Of a stretch of 64,000 nt of DNA, positions 10,443-21,517 are shown piece after piece. Each line of letters starts with the position of its first letter. Within the stretch, counting starts at the first letter, position 1. Made by a program: the position numbers and the translations under genes. The stretch is from Flectonema sp. DT1601 (lineage: Eukaryota > Euglenozoa > Diplonemea > Diplonemida > Diplonemidae): NCBI GenBank assembly GCA_964019425.1, contig OZ025838.1:510501-574500 (forward strand), in the 5' to 3' direction. The notes under the pieces are model-generated. The model was not told the DNA's origin. It searched no databases and saw nothing but the letters and a program-made list of their open reading frames with translations.

Positions 10443-12483
10443 AATATTGTAGTCATTCTTATTTCTCTTCTGTTCGGAAGAACCAGAGTCCCTAGCCTTA
10501 TTTTATTTGTGTGTGCGTCGTGAACCAAAATATAATGGAATAAAATACTACGATAATAATTTCCCCCCCTCTCCCCTCTCCCAAAATGTTAGGTTGTGTC
10601 ATGAGTTTTTTAATTTTATTATTGAGTTCTGATACAATACAAAAGATTTATATTAGTATAAACCTAATCAATTAGTCTTCCCCTCTCCCCTTAGTCACTG
10701 CATCATAAATTACTAATGTTTATGTTAGTTTACTTTGGTACAATGCATAGAACCTGCTCACAAATAATATGCTGAAAACCGTTTTTTTTTCTCCCCCCTC
10801 CCCAAAGTAACTACATTCCAGTCCTGCAAACTGGAATGACTCAGTCTCAACATTTGACTGACTTACTTCTACACCATACTGATGAGAGAGAATAGAGGTA
10901 AGAGGTATATGGATTACTCTCGAAACCTAATAGTTACTTTAATATGCTAAGTTGCGCATCACCCTTAGTCACTGTATTTAAAACTAATGTTAAATTATCT
11001 TTATGTTTTTATGATACAACACAGTTTAATTTTTACAAAATCGAACATACATCCCCCCTCCCGTTTCCTCGTTAGCACGAATTACTAGCCTTTCTCAATT
11101 CGTTACAATTTTCTTTTTTTTCGTGGGTTGAACTGAAACTTTGTTAATCTTTCTTTCCTTTTATTCCCTTATCTCTTTATTCCTCCCCTTTCCCCTCTAC
11201 AGTATTATCGACGTAGGGAAAACCGTTCTTTACATTATGTTGAGGAAGGCACACATTTGTTGATTGGTACCGACCTTACTTGACATTTTTAAGGTCAGTC
11301 GATCCCTTTTAACCGACGCTATGAACACTCGTGTAGTTATCAGTTCTGTATTTTGCTAGCCAACACCAACTAACTAACTTACTAACTCAGCAACAGTGGT
11401 CTGATTCCTTCGTATTCTGCAAAACTATCCCTTTTTTATGCAGAAATAAATCAATCCTTTTTCTCTTTTTTGCACTTGGAGAGAATCCGTTTTTTTTTAT
11501 CATTTTTTATTTTTTTAAATTTTTTATTAGTTAATTACATCTCGTTCTTTCTTGTTCATTCTTTGGAAGCAAGTAACTCTGAAATATAAAAAAAAAAAAA
11601 AAATTAAAAAAAAAAAAAAAGCAATAATAGCAATAGTTGGTTCGTCACTGAGATCTTTCCTTCGGCTTTGGTTAAATTTCAGCAAAGCGAAAACTAAAGA
11701 AAAACACAGATGGCAAAATGGAAAACAAAGATACCGTCAACTGAACTAATTGCGTCAATTATTTTTGCTTTCATTTTTTTTTCTTCTTTTTCTGTCATTA
11801 ATTATTTATCGGCTAAGTATCACCGTCAGCAATTTTTTTTTTTTTAAAATAAATGTACTGACAACTACGAGATCAATGCTGTGTGCCAAGAATCCTTGGG
11901 TTCTTGTACTCTGTAGAGAAAAAAAGAAAAAAAAAAAAAAAAAGTTCTTTTCCCACTGGTTTTTTTTTTAATACTTATTATTGTTTGTTTTACGCATGCA
12001 GTTGGTTGAGGTAAGTTATTACCTTATGGCTTACCAGAATTCGTTAACGTGAAAAAAAATATTTATCAGGAAGAGTTTTGGTTTATCGGTATTTCATGTT
12101 TGTGTTGTTTTATTTCACCGCCACGAAGCTTTGGAGGTAGTTTAGGCTACTGAAGAATGCTACCCTTTCCATTCCATCCATTTTTTTTTTCACCCCTCCC
12201 GTACCCCGGCAAAACTTCATCGTACATACTGTGTTCGTAGCAATCCTTTTGTTGTTTTGCGTAGTTTTGCGTAGTGCAAGCCGCCAGCTTCATTCCGAGC
12301 AAATCCCCCAAAGTATCCCGATTTTGACCGGTCGTTAAGAAAAAGCAGGGGAACCTCCCTGTAAAATAACTTTCAAAAAAAAAAAATACATATAAAAAGG
12401 GGTCATTATAATTCATGTCTCTCAAAAAAACTTTGAATTCTACGTAGTTTGTTCTCCGACTATACTTAAAAAAAAAATAAAAA
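8979..12483 (+). other. Long AT-rich spacer
   Basis: No credible protein gene. It contains long homopolymers (a run of about 31 T near 10411, two A runs near 11590), a hairpin at about 9524-9551 (attaagtgtt ... aacacttaat), and dispersed repeats at 10676-10760, 10917-11060 and 11330-11362. Confidence 0.5.
10917..11060. repeat. Dispersed repeat family A, copy 1
   Basis: The ordered blocks ctcgaaacctaatagtta, gcatcacccttagtcactg, taaaactaatgttaaatta, atgatacaacaca and a C-rich end recur at 49745-49873 and 50089-50175, with a weaker copy at 10676-10760. There is no coding potential and no clear ends. An old interspersed element of unknown class. Confidence 0.65.
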
Positions 12484-12606
12484 ATTATAATGCTGTAACT
12501 ATAAATATCACGGTGTATAAAAGTCTCCAAATCGCCAAAAAATGGGCAAATCCACCATCTTTATTATATCCAAAGTTTTTTTAGTACAATTATTCACAAA
12601 AAACAC

Positions 12607-13011
12607 TTAGCAAAATTCGGATTCCAGAAAAATTTTTTTTTTTCTGGAATGCCTCGTCTGTAGAAGTGCATTCGCGTCTGCATACCGGAGTGCAGTTTTG
12701 GTAGTGCTGGTGATGCAGTCTAGACGAGGATCAACTACAACTAAGGAGTTCCCTTCCCCAATAGTTGTATCAGCCAGTAGCCAGTGTGATCCCATCGAGG
12801 TATGAGGTGCGGTATTAAGAAACATGAACTCATGTTCACAACTACGGACTTCAGGAGAGCAAGCCAGGTCTAGAGGAAAGCAACCACGGAACCTAATGGG
12901 CTCCCTGTTACACATGAACTTGAATACGTAAGAGCTATCACTTTCTGTGAGCAGCGTGTTCGCTGAAGCATTGGGTGTAGGAAAAGACTTAACTTCTGTA
13001 ACAGTTGGCAA
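12607..13011 (-). CDS. Unrecognised open frame inside the inverted-repeat unit
   Basis: About 134 residues with balanced, protein-like composition (for example VRSCEHEFMFLNTAPHTSM and GEGNSLVVVDPRLDCITS), unlike the low-complexity frames elsewhere in the spacer. The nearest in-frame start is a TTG. The frame opens just after a stop at the junction with the LSU rRNA piece, and its last codons run into a hairpin, so it is probably a captured gene fragment. It opposes the strand of all firm host genes. I recognise no domain. Confidence 0.35.
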   Translation of the reverse strand: MPTVTEVKSFPTPNASANTLLTESDSSYVFKFMCNREPIRFRGCFPLDLACSPEVRSCEHEFMFLNTAPHTSMGSHWLLADTTIGEGNSLVVVDPRLDCITSTTKTALRYADANALLQTRHSRKKKIFLESEFC

Positions 13012-13025
13012 TTCAAGCTTTGGGT

Positions 13026-13275
13026 TCTAGTACACTTGTTGGGACCCGAAAGATGGTGAACTATGCCTGGATAGGACGAAGCCGGGGGAAACTCTGGTGG
13101 AAGTCCGTTGCGGTGTTGACGTGCAAATCGCTCGTCAAAGCTGGGTATAGGGGCGAAAGACCCATCGAACCATCTAGTAGCTGGTTCACTCCGAAGTTTC
13201 CCTCAGGATAGCTGGAACCATAAAAGGAGTTACGCCAGGTAAAGCGAATGGTTGGAGGCATTGGGGATATAGAGG
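13026..13275 (+). rRNA. Fragment of large-subunit (28S-type) rRNA, domain II region
   Basis: Near-universal LSU blocks occur in the right order: gttgggacccgaaagatgg, tgaactatgcctggatagg, aactctggtggaagtccgt, tgacgtgcaaatcg, tataggggcgaaagac, tcgaaccatctagtagctgg, actccgaagtttccctcagg, and aggtaaagcgaatggttgg. Only about 250 nt of the several-kb LSU is present, with none of the flanking domains. It is therefore a dispersed fragment, lying inside the inverted-repeat unit. It may be a dead copy. A working piece of a fragmented rRNA, as known in some protists, is possible but less likely in this setting. Confidence 0.9.
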
Positions 13276-13577
13276 GTGGGCAAACGAAGTTGGTTGCTCT
13301 TTCACCCGCTGCTCTTGCCATATCAAATCCAGCTCCACCTTGCTCACCGACGTCTTCAGGGGTTCAAAAGGCTCCCGTTTTTTCAAGATTTTGTGCATGG
13401 TACAGAAAAATTTCATACTAAAAACTACCATTTTACAGTCAAAATGTGTACTTTCATACTTTTTTATAAAAATCCACCAAGTTTTTTTTCCGAGAATCCA
13501 CTATCTTTTTTATATCCAAAGTTGTTATACTCCAAATTTTTCATACACCGTGATCTTTATAGTTACAGTATAATATT

Positions 13578-14870
13578 CTTCCTTTGGTCATTATTATTCT
13601 CTTTTCTACCTTACAAAAGTTTTGGCTCTTTTTTCTTGTTTGTTCTGCCACCCTGTTTTTTAAGTACTTTTATTTGTTTCTTACTTTGCATTCCTTTTAT
13701 TTCATAAGTATTCAAACATAGTGAGGTCGCCCAACTCTGAAAGGTTGAATCACGTGATGTATCAGTCTGTGTGCTTAACCAAGACACCGCAGAACTTCTT
13801 TGCCCACGAAGCAATGCAACGTGCGTGTTCAGCACACAGTATGAATTGTAAAAAAAAGCAACAAACAAAAAAAGAGGGGTGGAGGAGAGTTGAGCTCTCT
13901 CTTTTTGTTCCTTCCTTAATGCTGCAGCTCTTTCTTCAAGGAGTGTCTTGTTGTTGCTGTTTGTGGGCTGTCACGGGTACTTTCACAGATTTCTTGATGC
14001 CCAGAGAAATGTTGATCGCTGCCTGTGCTAAGTTTCCATCTTACGCGACCACTTGCAAAAGAAAAAGGGAAAGAATAAGTGCAATAGGAAACAGAATAAA
14101 CGAAAATGAGCCAAGACGATAACCCGTATGCGGTTGTATTGCTATTGTACGATAGTTATTTTGAATGCGAGTGGAGGTTGTTTGAATTTGCTCACGCATA
14201 TTGTCAAAAAATGAAATTCAATCAGCGTCATGCATTCATTTGTTATTGCACTCTCAGCTCGAAGAGACGTATTTTGCTCTATCATCGATTTCTCATAGGT
14301 TTGGCCTTTGCTAAAACAAAGTGAGAAGTACGGTGATGAGGTGCTTCTTATTCTCTCTACTTTTTCTCTCTTTGCCTCTTTTTTTTTACTTTTCTATTCC
14401 AGGGAGCTTTGCCTAATGTGGTTACAACCTATACTTTGCTGCTTACCTGGATATTTATTCTTTTTCTTTCCGTGTCGTACTTACTTCTAGCCTTTCTCTT
14501 ACTTCCTACTTGCTTATTTCCCTTTTTAATCTTATTTTTTCTGTCTCTTGACCCTGTACATTTTTTGTGTTGTCACCTGGAGACAGTACCCCCAACACGT
14601 CGTGGTATTTTTGGGAATTAGAGACGAAAAACAAAAAAAAAATATAAAAAAAAAACTTGTGTTGGTGAAAATGAAGAACAGAACAAAGAGGGGAAAACGT
14701 AGTGTGCTTTTTTTTTCCCTCCCAAAAGGCATATCTAAAAAAAAAAAAAAAAAAAAGTATTAATTTGTCCCTAACGAACTTGTTTATTCAAACCAACTGC
14801 TTATGTGAAAAATATAAGGTACTGCGTGATAATATCTTTTTTTTTCTTCTTTCCAAATACAGTTTTCAAA
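13578..14870 (+). other. Spacer before the GNAT-like gene
   Basis: Mixed T-rich sequence with a few open frames of 60-130 codons, none with recognisable domains. A polypyrimidine tract and aaatacag (AG at 14861-14862) lie 8 nt before the next gene's ATG; a donor-like gtactg at about 14819 would give only a ~43-nt intron. Confidence 0.5.
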
Positions 14871-15641
14871 ATGTCTGATTTAGTAGTGAATTATATTCCT
14901 ATCTCTGAGGTCAGCAGAGAATCAGTAGGTCGAGTGTACGCTAGTGCTCAGATACTAAATATGTTTTTATCAGCTGCAAGTGAAGCTGATTTAACAGAGT
15001 ATGGAAGTAGAATTTATGATGTTTGCAAATCATTTCCTGGGAACACAGCTGCAGTTAGAGTCGACACTGGAGCTGTAGTGGGTGCTTTCATGTGTATGAA
15101 TTACAGTAAAGTAGATGAATTTGACGTCACCACTCCAGGACTAAATCAAGTATGTGTCGATCACTGGGACTTTTGTAAGTATGTAACCGCATTGGTTGTT
15201 GACCCGGCTGAGAAAAACAAACTGACAATACCTGAAAAAGTGACATACGCAGTGTGGGGAGGTGTCCTACCTTCGTTCGAGGGATTAGGAGTTTATAATA
15301 AATTAGAAACTTTGGTACGACAGGCTGCAGGGGATGCTAATATCACTCACATGGTAGCCTACACGACAAACAATACAATGCTATCAAAAAGTATGGCTCA
15401 GCGTAAGATTAAAAATCGTCGGCTTATTCTATCAGTAATTGACACCCTTCCTTCTTCGATGCTTCAACGTTTCCTACCAGTTGGAAATAATAAAGAAGTA
15501 CTAAGAATCTTTGATGCCAGGGAATATCGTACAAAGGATGGGAGGCATCCTTATAAAAGCCAAACTGTATGGAGTATGTGTCGACCAATTGCTGCAGCTT
15601 TTGTAGGGTCGGGGAAAATTGAAGAGGTGGCAAAACTATAA
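14871..15641 (+). CDS. GNAT-like acetyltransferase (tentative), 256 aa
   Basis: The start is the ATG at 14871 (MSDLVVNYIPISEVS), just after an acceptor-like site. A longer frame from 14805 begins in what looks like leader or intron sequence. The order of secondary-structure-like segments fits the GCN5-related N-acetyltransferase fold: a strand with VGAFMCMNYSK, then YVTALVVDP, VWGGVLPSFEGLGVYNKLE (like the acetyl-CoA-binding V-x(n)-RGxGV/I-x-x-L motif A) and ITHMVAYTTNNTMLSKSM. The usual R/Q-x-x-G-x-G/A is replaced by FEGLGV, so cofactor binding is uncertain. Resembles the arylalkylamine/polyamine type of GNAT seen in many protists and animals; substrate unknown. No signal peptide or membrane segment. 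Confidence 0.55.
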   Translation: MSDLVVNYIPISEVSRESVGRVYASAQILNMFLSAASEADLTEYGSRIYDVCKSFPGNTAAVRVDTGAVVGAFMCMNYSKVDEFDVTTPGLNQVCVDHWDFCKYVTALVVDPAEKNKLTIPEKVTYAVWGGVLPSFEGLGVYNKLETLVRQAAGDANITHMVAYTTNNTMLSKSMAQRKIKNRRLILSVIDTLPSSMLQRFLPVGNNKEVLRIFDAREYRTKDGRHPYKSQTVWSMCRPIAAAFVGSGKIEEVAKL

Positions 15642-16479
15642 TTAAAAAAAAAAAAAAAAAGAAAAAGAAAACACCACTTCGCTTCGCTTCGATTTGAATT
15701 TTTTTTTTTTTTTTTAAAAATTCCGAACTAATATTTTCAGTCACCCAAATTGAAAATCCTTTCTGAGTCCGTAGTATTGGATCGACTCTCTCTTTTTTTT
15801 TTTTTTTTTTGTTCCCTTTTTTTCTAACTGTTATCTTGCCTTCTGCTAACTAGACCTAAGTTAATCATTATTATTATTATTTTTTAAATCTTAAATTAAT
15901 ACTTAAAATTGGTCGCCCTTAATCAAAAAAAAAAAAAAAATCTATAAATCATAGATTTTTTTTCCGACAATTTTTTTTTTTTTTTTTTGTCCTTCCTCCC
16001 ATTATATAAATCCGAAGGTTGCAATTCCTTTCTCCTCTCCTCCTCTTATTGGCCAGCACAAGTGTCGATATAGATGGCTTCTCACCAGAAGTAAATCACA
16101 TAAAAAAACTAAATTTTTTTTTAAAAAAAAAACATAACTATAGGTGCGAAGTCCTTGTTCTCGGGTATGCATTTCTTGTTGTGTTTATGACTTCTCCACC
16201 AATGAAGTCACACGGTATCTCAAAACATTTCTTTTTTTTTTTTAATATTTCTGTTAACTTACGCTTGTTAAGTCACTGCTTTATTAATTTGACTCGTTGT
16301 TTTTATTAAATTTCTAACTATTTTTATTTACTGCAGGCAACACTCAGACTCAATGATAACGACTTCAGCATGGCAAAAAAAAAAAAAAAAAATGAGGATA
16401 TTTTTTATATATTTCTTTACTTTCTAATCCTACTTTTCTATAATAATGCAAACTATTTTTATCTGCTGCAGGCGACAAC
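15642..16479 (+). other. Spacer with duplicated acceptor-like block
   Basis: A/T runs and a hairpin-like cttcgcttcgcttcg stretch near 15678. A 27-bp block containing ctgcag is present twice, at 16316-16342 and 16451-16477 (about 24 of 27 identical). The second ends 2 nt before the next gene's ATG and contains its acceptor-like AG (16470-16471). Confidence 0.55.
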
Positions 16480-18158
16480 ATGAATCTCTTTATAGTGATG
16501 TGCGTGTTGTGTTGCTTAGTGGGTACCACGGCTTACTTAGATGTTATGTTTATCGATCGAACTGGTATTCACGAGGCAGGTATTGACGGCAGCCATCTAC
16601 AAACGATTGTAACCTGGTCGAGCCAAGGATTACAACCGTGTGAAGGAAGGGGTTTCATTGTTGATACTTCGTTAGGGGCTATTGTCTTCTTTTGTGAGAA
16701 TGACTTCACCATGTACATATGTATGTATAAGCTCCCAACCCCAACCATCACAGCTGTTATGAGACCTCAGACATACAGCGTATTCGGAATTGACGGTGAC
16801 AATAAAGGTAATGCTTACTACAGTCAATTTGAATCTGCTGGTTGGCGTATTTATCATTTAGATATCGCGACAGCGGCTGTTTCTCAAGACGGATTTTCGT
16901 TCAGATCAAACTATGACGTTGGAGGAGGTTTGACTCTAATTAATGGAATTCATTATTGTACTGCTACTGACAAAGATGGTTTCGGGATGGTTGTCACCAA
17001 CGCTGGACCTTCTCAAGCTGCAGTTTATCTTCAAAAACTAATCAGCTGGTGGGGTGACGTAGATTTATTCATTGGATTCCCAGTACATTGGTTAGATGAC
17101 TTGTATGTTATTCAAGTTGATAAGATGTTCCATAGAAGTACACTTGTAAAGGTTGACATAACCGACGCAGTCGATCCACAAGCGATGGGCGTTACTCTTC
17201 CAGAGTACTCAGTTGACACATCATTCGGTTCTAGTACTTTAAATTTACAACCCTCATTAGGATTGATTGGAGTGGATACAATATTATTTACTGATGGGCC
17301 TGATATCGTATCTTCAAAGCTTGATGGTTCTGATAGAACTGTAGTGCATACCTCAGGTGCAAAGATTGGTGCTCTTGCTTTGATAGAAATTGTACCAACA
17401 TCTGTACCGGATACACCAGTGCCGGATACACCATCTCCGCCTACTGCTATTCCGACACCAGCTCCGGACACATTGGTTCCGACACCAGCTCCAGATACGA
17501 TGGTGCCAACGGATTCGCCGACTGCTGCACCTGGTGGTGGTTCTGTAACAGAATCTCCTACCTTATCACCAGGAAGTACCCCTCTACCACCTGGTCAAAC
17601 ATTCTCTCCTCAAGTGGTAGTGAATACAACTTCGATACCAACCTCTGGAAATACTACTGCGTCACCTGGTAATACTTCTGCGAGTAATAGTTCTGCACCT
17701 ACTGTTCAAGCAACTTCTACGGCAGTTCCAACAGCTGTCCCCGAAGACGATGATGAGATCTTCCCTTTCGGTTCTGGTTCACCGATTCCTTTTGTAATTG
17801 CTATTTGTGGAGTTCTGTGTCTCTGCTCTGGTATAATTGCAGTGCGCGTAGCACAGCGTAACAAGCGTCAGATGGAAAGAAAGATGGAAAAAGAATGTGC
17901 CGCTCTCAGAGTAAATTCTGAGCTCAATACAACTCTTCTTCACGAAGAACCAACTCCGTTACCAAAAGGAAGAGGGAGAAGTCAGGTGTGTGATGATAAT
18001 TTTTATTTTATTTCGAATTAATAAATCGAATCAGTTACAACAATCACAAACAGGTTGGCATTCATACTGCTCCACTAGAAAGTGATATTGTACTTACTAG
18101 AGGACAGGTAAGCGGTGAAGATTCTAACTCCTTATACAGCACTGTTAGCCGTGTTTAG
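16480..18158 (+). CDS. Type I membrane protein: signal peptide, YWTD-like beta-propeller ectodomain, Thr/Pro stalk, one TM helix
   Basis: Exons 16480-17985 and 18054-18158 give 536 residues. Residues 1-18 form a signal peptide (MNLFIVMCVLCCLVGTTA). The ectodomain has repeats reminiscent of LDL-receptor class B/YWTD blades (FIDRTGIHEAGIDGSHLQTI near the start; FTDGPDIVSSKLDGSDRTVV at about residues 271-290). A stalk follows with PDTP/PTPAPDT repeats and then an Asn/Thr/Ser-rich part with several N-x-S/T sites. One hydrophobic helix (PFVIAICGVLCLCSGIIAV, about 430-455) precedes a basic cytoplasmic tail. The second exon adds 34 residues and a clean stop; reading through the intron would stop sooner. 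Probably a cell-surface protein; ligand unknown. PDTP-rich stalks are common in protist surface proteins. Confidence 0.75.
17986..18053 (+). other. Intron of the type I membrane protein gene (68 nt)
   Basis: GTGTGTGATG donor, TCACAAACAG acceptor, phase 0. Removing it replaces an early stop (after 11 read-through codons) with 34 further codons ending at 18158. Confidence 0.75.
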
Positions 18159-18204
18159 ATTATAATCATTCTTCACACATACTCCAGTTGTGGAATAAAT
18201 CAAT

Positions 18205-18489
18205 AGCGCAGGCGCAATTGATACGATTTCTTCCTCGTTGCTGTTGAGTGATATCTTTCCAGAGAGCATCGTGAGTTGTTACTTATTGCGCAGGCGCAGT
18301 GAAGTACAACTCATCACCGGAAATGCACAGCAAGCTTTTGTGTTTCTGTTTGCCTCTGATACCGTGTCTTGAACCTTTGCTGAATTGTGTGGATGCAGCT
18401 ACAGTTCAGTTCACTGATGGAAATTCAAAGCAAGCTTTTGTATTTCTTGTTTACTGTTATCAATAAGGTTCACAATTGCGCAGGCGCAG
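18205..18489. promoter_or_regulatory. Three GCGCAGGCGCA motifs (NRF1-like)
   Basis: gcgcaggcgca occurs at 18205-18215, 18288-18298 and 18478-18488, the last two as tgcgcaggcgcagt, in otherwise AT-rich DNA just after the membrane protein gene. The motif is close to the palindromic NRF-1 site TGCGCATGCGCA of animals. Whether any such factor exists here is unknown; the motif could equally belong to a degenerate tandem repeat unit. Confidence 0.4.
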
Positions 18490-18946
18490 TTGGAAGTGAC
18501 TACACATTGTGAATACGTGGTCTGCACACCTTCTAATAATTACTGTCTTCCCCTGAAACTATCCTACAATGGTGCTTTCTGTTCCTTGTATGTCTAGTAT
18601 TGGTATTCAAATTAATGGTTTGCTTCATATTTCAATATAGTCTTTTTTTTTTTTTTAAAAAAATTATTATTTTTTTTTAATCAAGCAATCACTTTGTAAC
18701 AAATTTATTCAGTTATGATTATTACCTTTGCAAAGCGTAGTGTCTTTTTTTTCCCCTCCCTCCCACCACAACCCACTTTTTTTTCACCCCAAGTGTCGGC
18801 ATCTTCAGTGATAATGATGCATATCGTACTGCATGGGCTACTTACCACGTAGTACACGGGAAGAATTGAGAAGGAATACTCGCTTTTCTTTTTTTTTGTT
18901 TGGCTTTCTCAGTTTTATAAGTATTTTCTACAACAAATTACAACAA

Positions 18947-18982
<36 letters not shown>

Positions 18983-20644
18983 TATAAAACCTTTTCATAA
19001 TAACAAGGCTTTGCAGGGAATTCTTGCCGTATTTTGCTTGATTTTTATTTTTGTTTTATTTTGATTTTTATTTAATTTTTTTATTGACGTGTTTTTTTAT
19101 TTTTTTGAAACGCTTTGGTTACTTTTCCAAGAGAGTAGAAAAAACTTTGTAACAATGAGCACTCGTCATAGCACTTGTCATAGCACTTGTTGAAGTTGTT
19201 TCATAATGTTATCCTCACGGTACGTATTTCAGGAAGTTTCCTGGCTGTCGTTTTATTTTATTTAATTTTTTCCTGTTTTTTTTTTGTGGATAGATAAAAC
19301 AAATAACTTGACACTTGTCTCTCGTTAAAAAAAAAAAAAAAAAAAAAAATCGCAACTTGAACGCAAGAAACTGAATTGGAATTCACAAGGTTAGCTCGAA
19401 AAAATTATATTAAATTCTGTTGACCCTCTCTTCCTTCCTCGCAGAGGTCTCTTTTTTTACTGTTTGTTGAGCTTTTTAGTGTACTTGAAACTTCAGTTCT
19501 TGTTACGATCATCAATGGCGTTGCTGTCATTTAAACTGACTGATCAAAAATTATTCCCCACCCTTTTTTTTTTTTTTCTCCATTTCCCGGTGCCAGGTAA
19601 GGATATCTCCTCGTGCCCATTAACTTTGGTTTTTAGTTTAGTTATGTTATGTTATGTTATTTTTTATTTTATTTTTTTTTTTTTCGTTGGTGTTTTTTTT
19701 TTTTTTTAAACACCAGAAAAGCCATCCATTTAAATAAAAAAAAGAAGAATTCAGTTAAAGGAAAACTGAAGACTTTAATTTAAAGATGGGTGATGTAATT
19801 ACAAAACTACTGAACTCGTATACAACTGTCGGTTGCATGAGTTCATTTTGTTAACATCCGCTGAAGATGACTTCTCAGCGGAAATAGTTAAGTAACCATC
19901 GTAAGACATCTTGATGGAAAAATTACAAATAATCAGATAGCTGCCTTTAACTGGGATCCGTGGTCTTTTTTTTTTTTTTTTTTTTTGTGTTTCTTCTTAC
20001 AAAAACAATTTCCCAAAGAAAATATGCAAAGACAAGGATAGCAGGTAGTCACTTAGTAACTTAGTTAGTGAATTACATCTCCCTCTTTTGTTTTCGTTTT
20101 TTTTTTTTTCTACTAGACAGATCCGTCTCTGCTGATCACCGAAGACGCATTTTTTTGCTAAAGTTCTCCTTTTTGTTTTATTTTAATTGCTAAGAAGTCC
20201 GACAGTTTTTTTTTTTTAGCAAATGCAAAAAATAAAACAAAGACTGAGTAACTCCCGGAAAAAGGACAATACTAGAAAAATTATGGAAAAGAAGATTTGC
20301 CATCTCATTAATTTGTTTGATGATGCAAAGTCTTCTTGTTCTAATGAAAAGTGATATATCGACGAGTGTGTTCGGTACTTCGCTTTGCCTATTCGCTATC
20401 GCTCGGTAGCCGCCTGTAACATCCTCGCGTCGCCGGTTTCTTTTTTCCATTAACCGTATTCTTCATTTTTCGTAAGAAGTTATATAAAGTCAATATAATA
20501 TATTTTCTTTAACAAAAATTAAAAAAATAAAATAAAATAAACAACTGCAATACATTCTATTAAGTACAAACTAAGATCGCTCAAGAAGATCCCTTCGATT
20601 GAGGCTAATCAAGCAATCCTCGGAAACGGCTACGGATTGTGTCC

Positions 20645-20716
20645 TCTGTTGCTGTGAGTTACCCTCCTAGAGCACTCATCATATGGAGCAACGTTCTGGA
20701 TTAAATTACTTGGTGG
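20645..20716. repeat. Dispersed repeat family D, copy 1
   Basis: gctgtgagttaccctcctag then gcaacgttctggattaaatt matches 27360-27429 (gctgtgagtcccccctcctag ... gtaacgttggactaaata). Non-coding; class unknown. Confidence 0.55.
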
Positions 20717-21517
20717 TCTTTTTTTTTTTTTTTTTTTTTTTCCGTTCTTAACCTCCCTTTTATTTCTATTCTTCCTTTTTTCTCTTTTATAATGACGTCG
20801 ACGTCTGTATTTTTATCTGATGTGCACGATAATTATTTTTTTTTTTTTTTCGGATGGAAGTAGTGGTTTTTGAGAGGTGTTTAATGGATTTTTTTCACTT
20901 CTTTTTGTTTTTTTTTTTTATAAAAAAAACTATTATATCTGCGACTGCGAGGGGGAAAAAAAAAAAAAAAAAAAAAAAACGTGTTGTGTGTATTTCGTTA
21001 AAAGAGTTTTTTGACATCTGACTGACTAGCGGCAAACCTCTATCAAGTGATTCTTTATTCCCATTATACTTCACCCCTCAGGAATTACCGAACAAGATCA
21101 AATATATTTCTCTTCGTTTTTTTATTTTTAAACGATGACTGTCTTCAATCTGAGAGGTCTTGAATGACACTTATTTTCTTTTCTTTTATTAAAAAAAAAC
21201 AATTAATATCACGGGATGAGGGCAAACGCGATGAGTAGGACAGGCCTGACACCGCAGTGTCCCCCTTGCTTTCTTCGCTGAAGAGGGCTGGGTAAGGGGA
21301 ATGGTCGGAAGAAGGATTGTTTAATCTTATCCCGAAACCAACCATTAAATCTTAAAGCAAATCAGTGAAAATGTTTAACTATTTTTCACCCCTCCTCTAC
21401 AGAGACAATCCGTTTCGACGGACAGGCAACATACTTGTCGGTACGGGAAAAAAAAAAAAAAAAAAAAAAACAACTGACATTTCTTATTTTAAAAAAAAAA
21501 AAAAATAGAGTTGAAAG

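Larger units (their letters stand above)
12484..13577. mobile_element. 1.1-kb inverted-repeat unit carrying an LSU rRNA piece
   Basis: The arms 12494-12518 (tgtaactataaatatcacgg...) and 13543-13567 are reverse complements with one mismatch in 25 nt; weaker pairing extends a few bases outward. Just inside lies a direct repeat of 27 bp (12549-12575 and 13495-13521, two differences, core tatatccaaag). Between them are an unrecognised minus-strand open frame, a perfect hairpin at 12621-12650 (attccagaaa ... tttctggaat) and a conserved LSU rRNA segment. This looks like a non-autonomous DNA element (MITE-like) that captured host sequence. No transposase is present, and target duplications are not clear. 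Confidence 0.6.
18159..21517 (+). other. Spacer with NRF1-like repeats
   Basis: No credible protein gene. It holds the GCGCAGGCGCA motifs listed separately and a diverged ~40-bp duplication (18316-18360 and 18408-18455, core agcaagcttttgt). It also has long A/T runs (18960-18980, 19327-19349, 20719-20740, 20956-20979), a T-run hairpin at about 19690-19716 (tggtgttt ... aaacacca) and a copy of dispersed repeat D. Just before the kinase ATG are gtacgg (21441) and tag (21508), which could bound a 68-nt 5'UTR intron. Confidence 0.5.

Noticed and set aside
13040-13321. Open frames across the LSU rRNA piece (13005-13211 plus, 13061-13321 minus)
   Set aside because: The sequence is conserved rRNA; the frames are accidental.
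13721-14122. 133-codon plus-strand frame
   Set aside because: No domain, starts from a non-ATG codon, and composition shifts along its length; not supportable as a gene.
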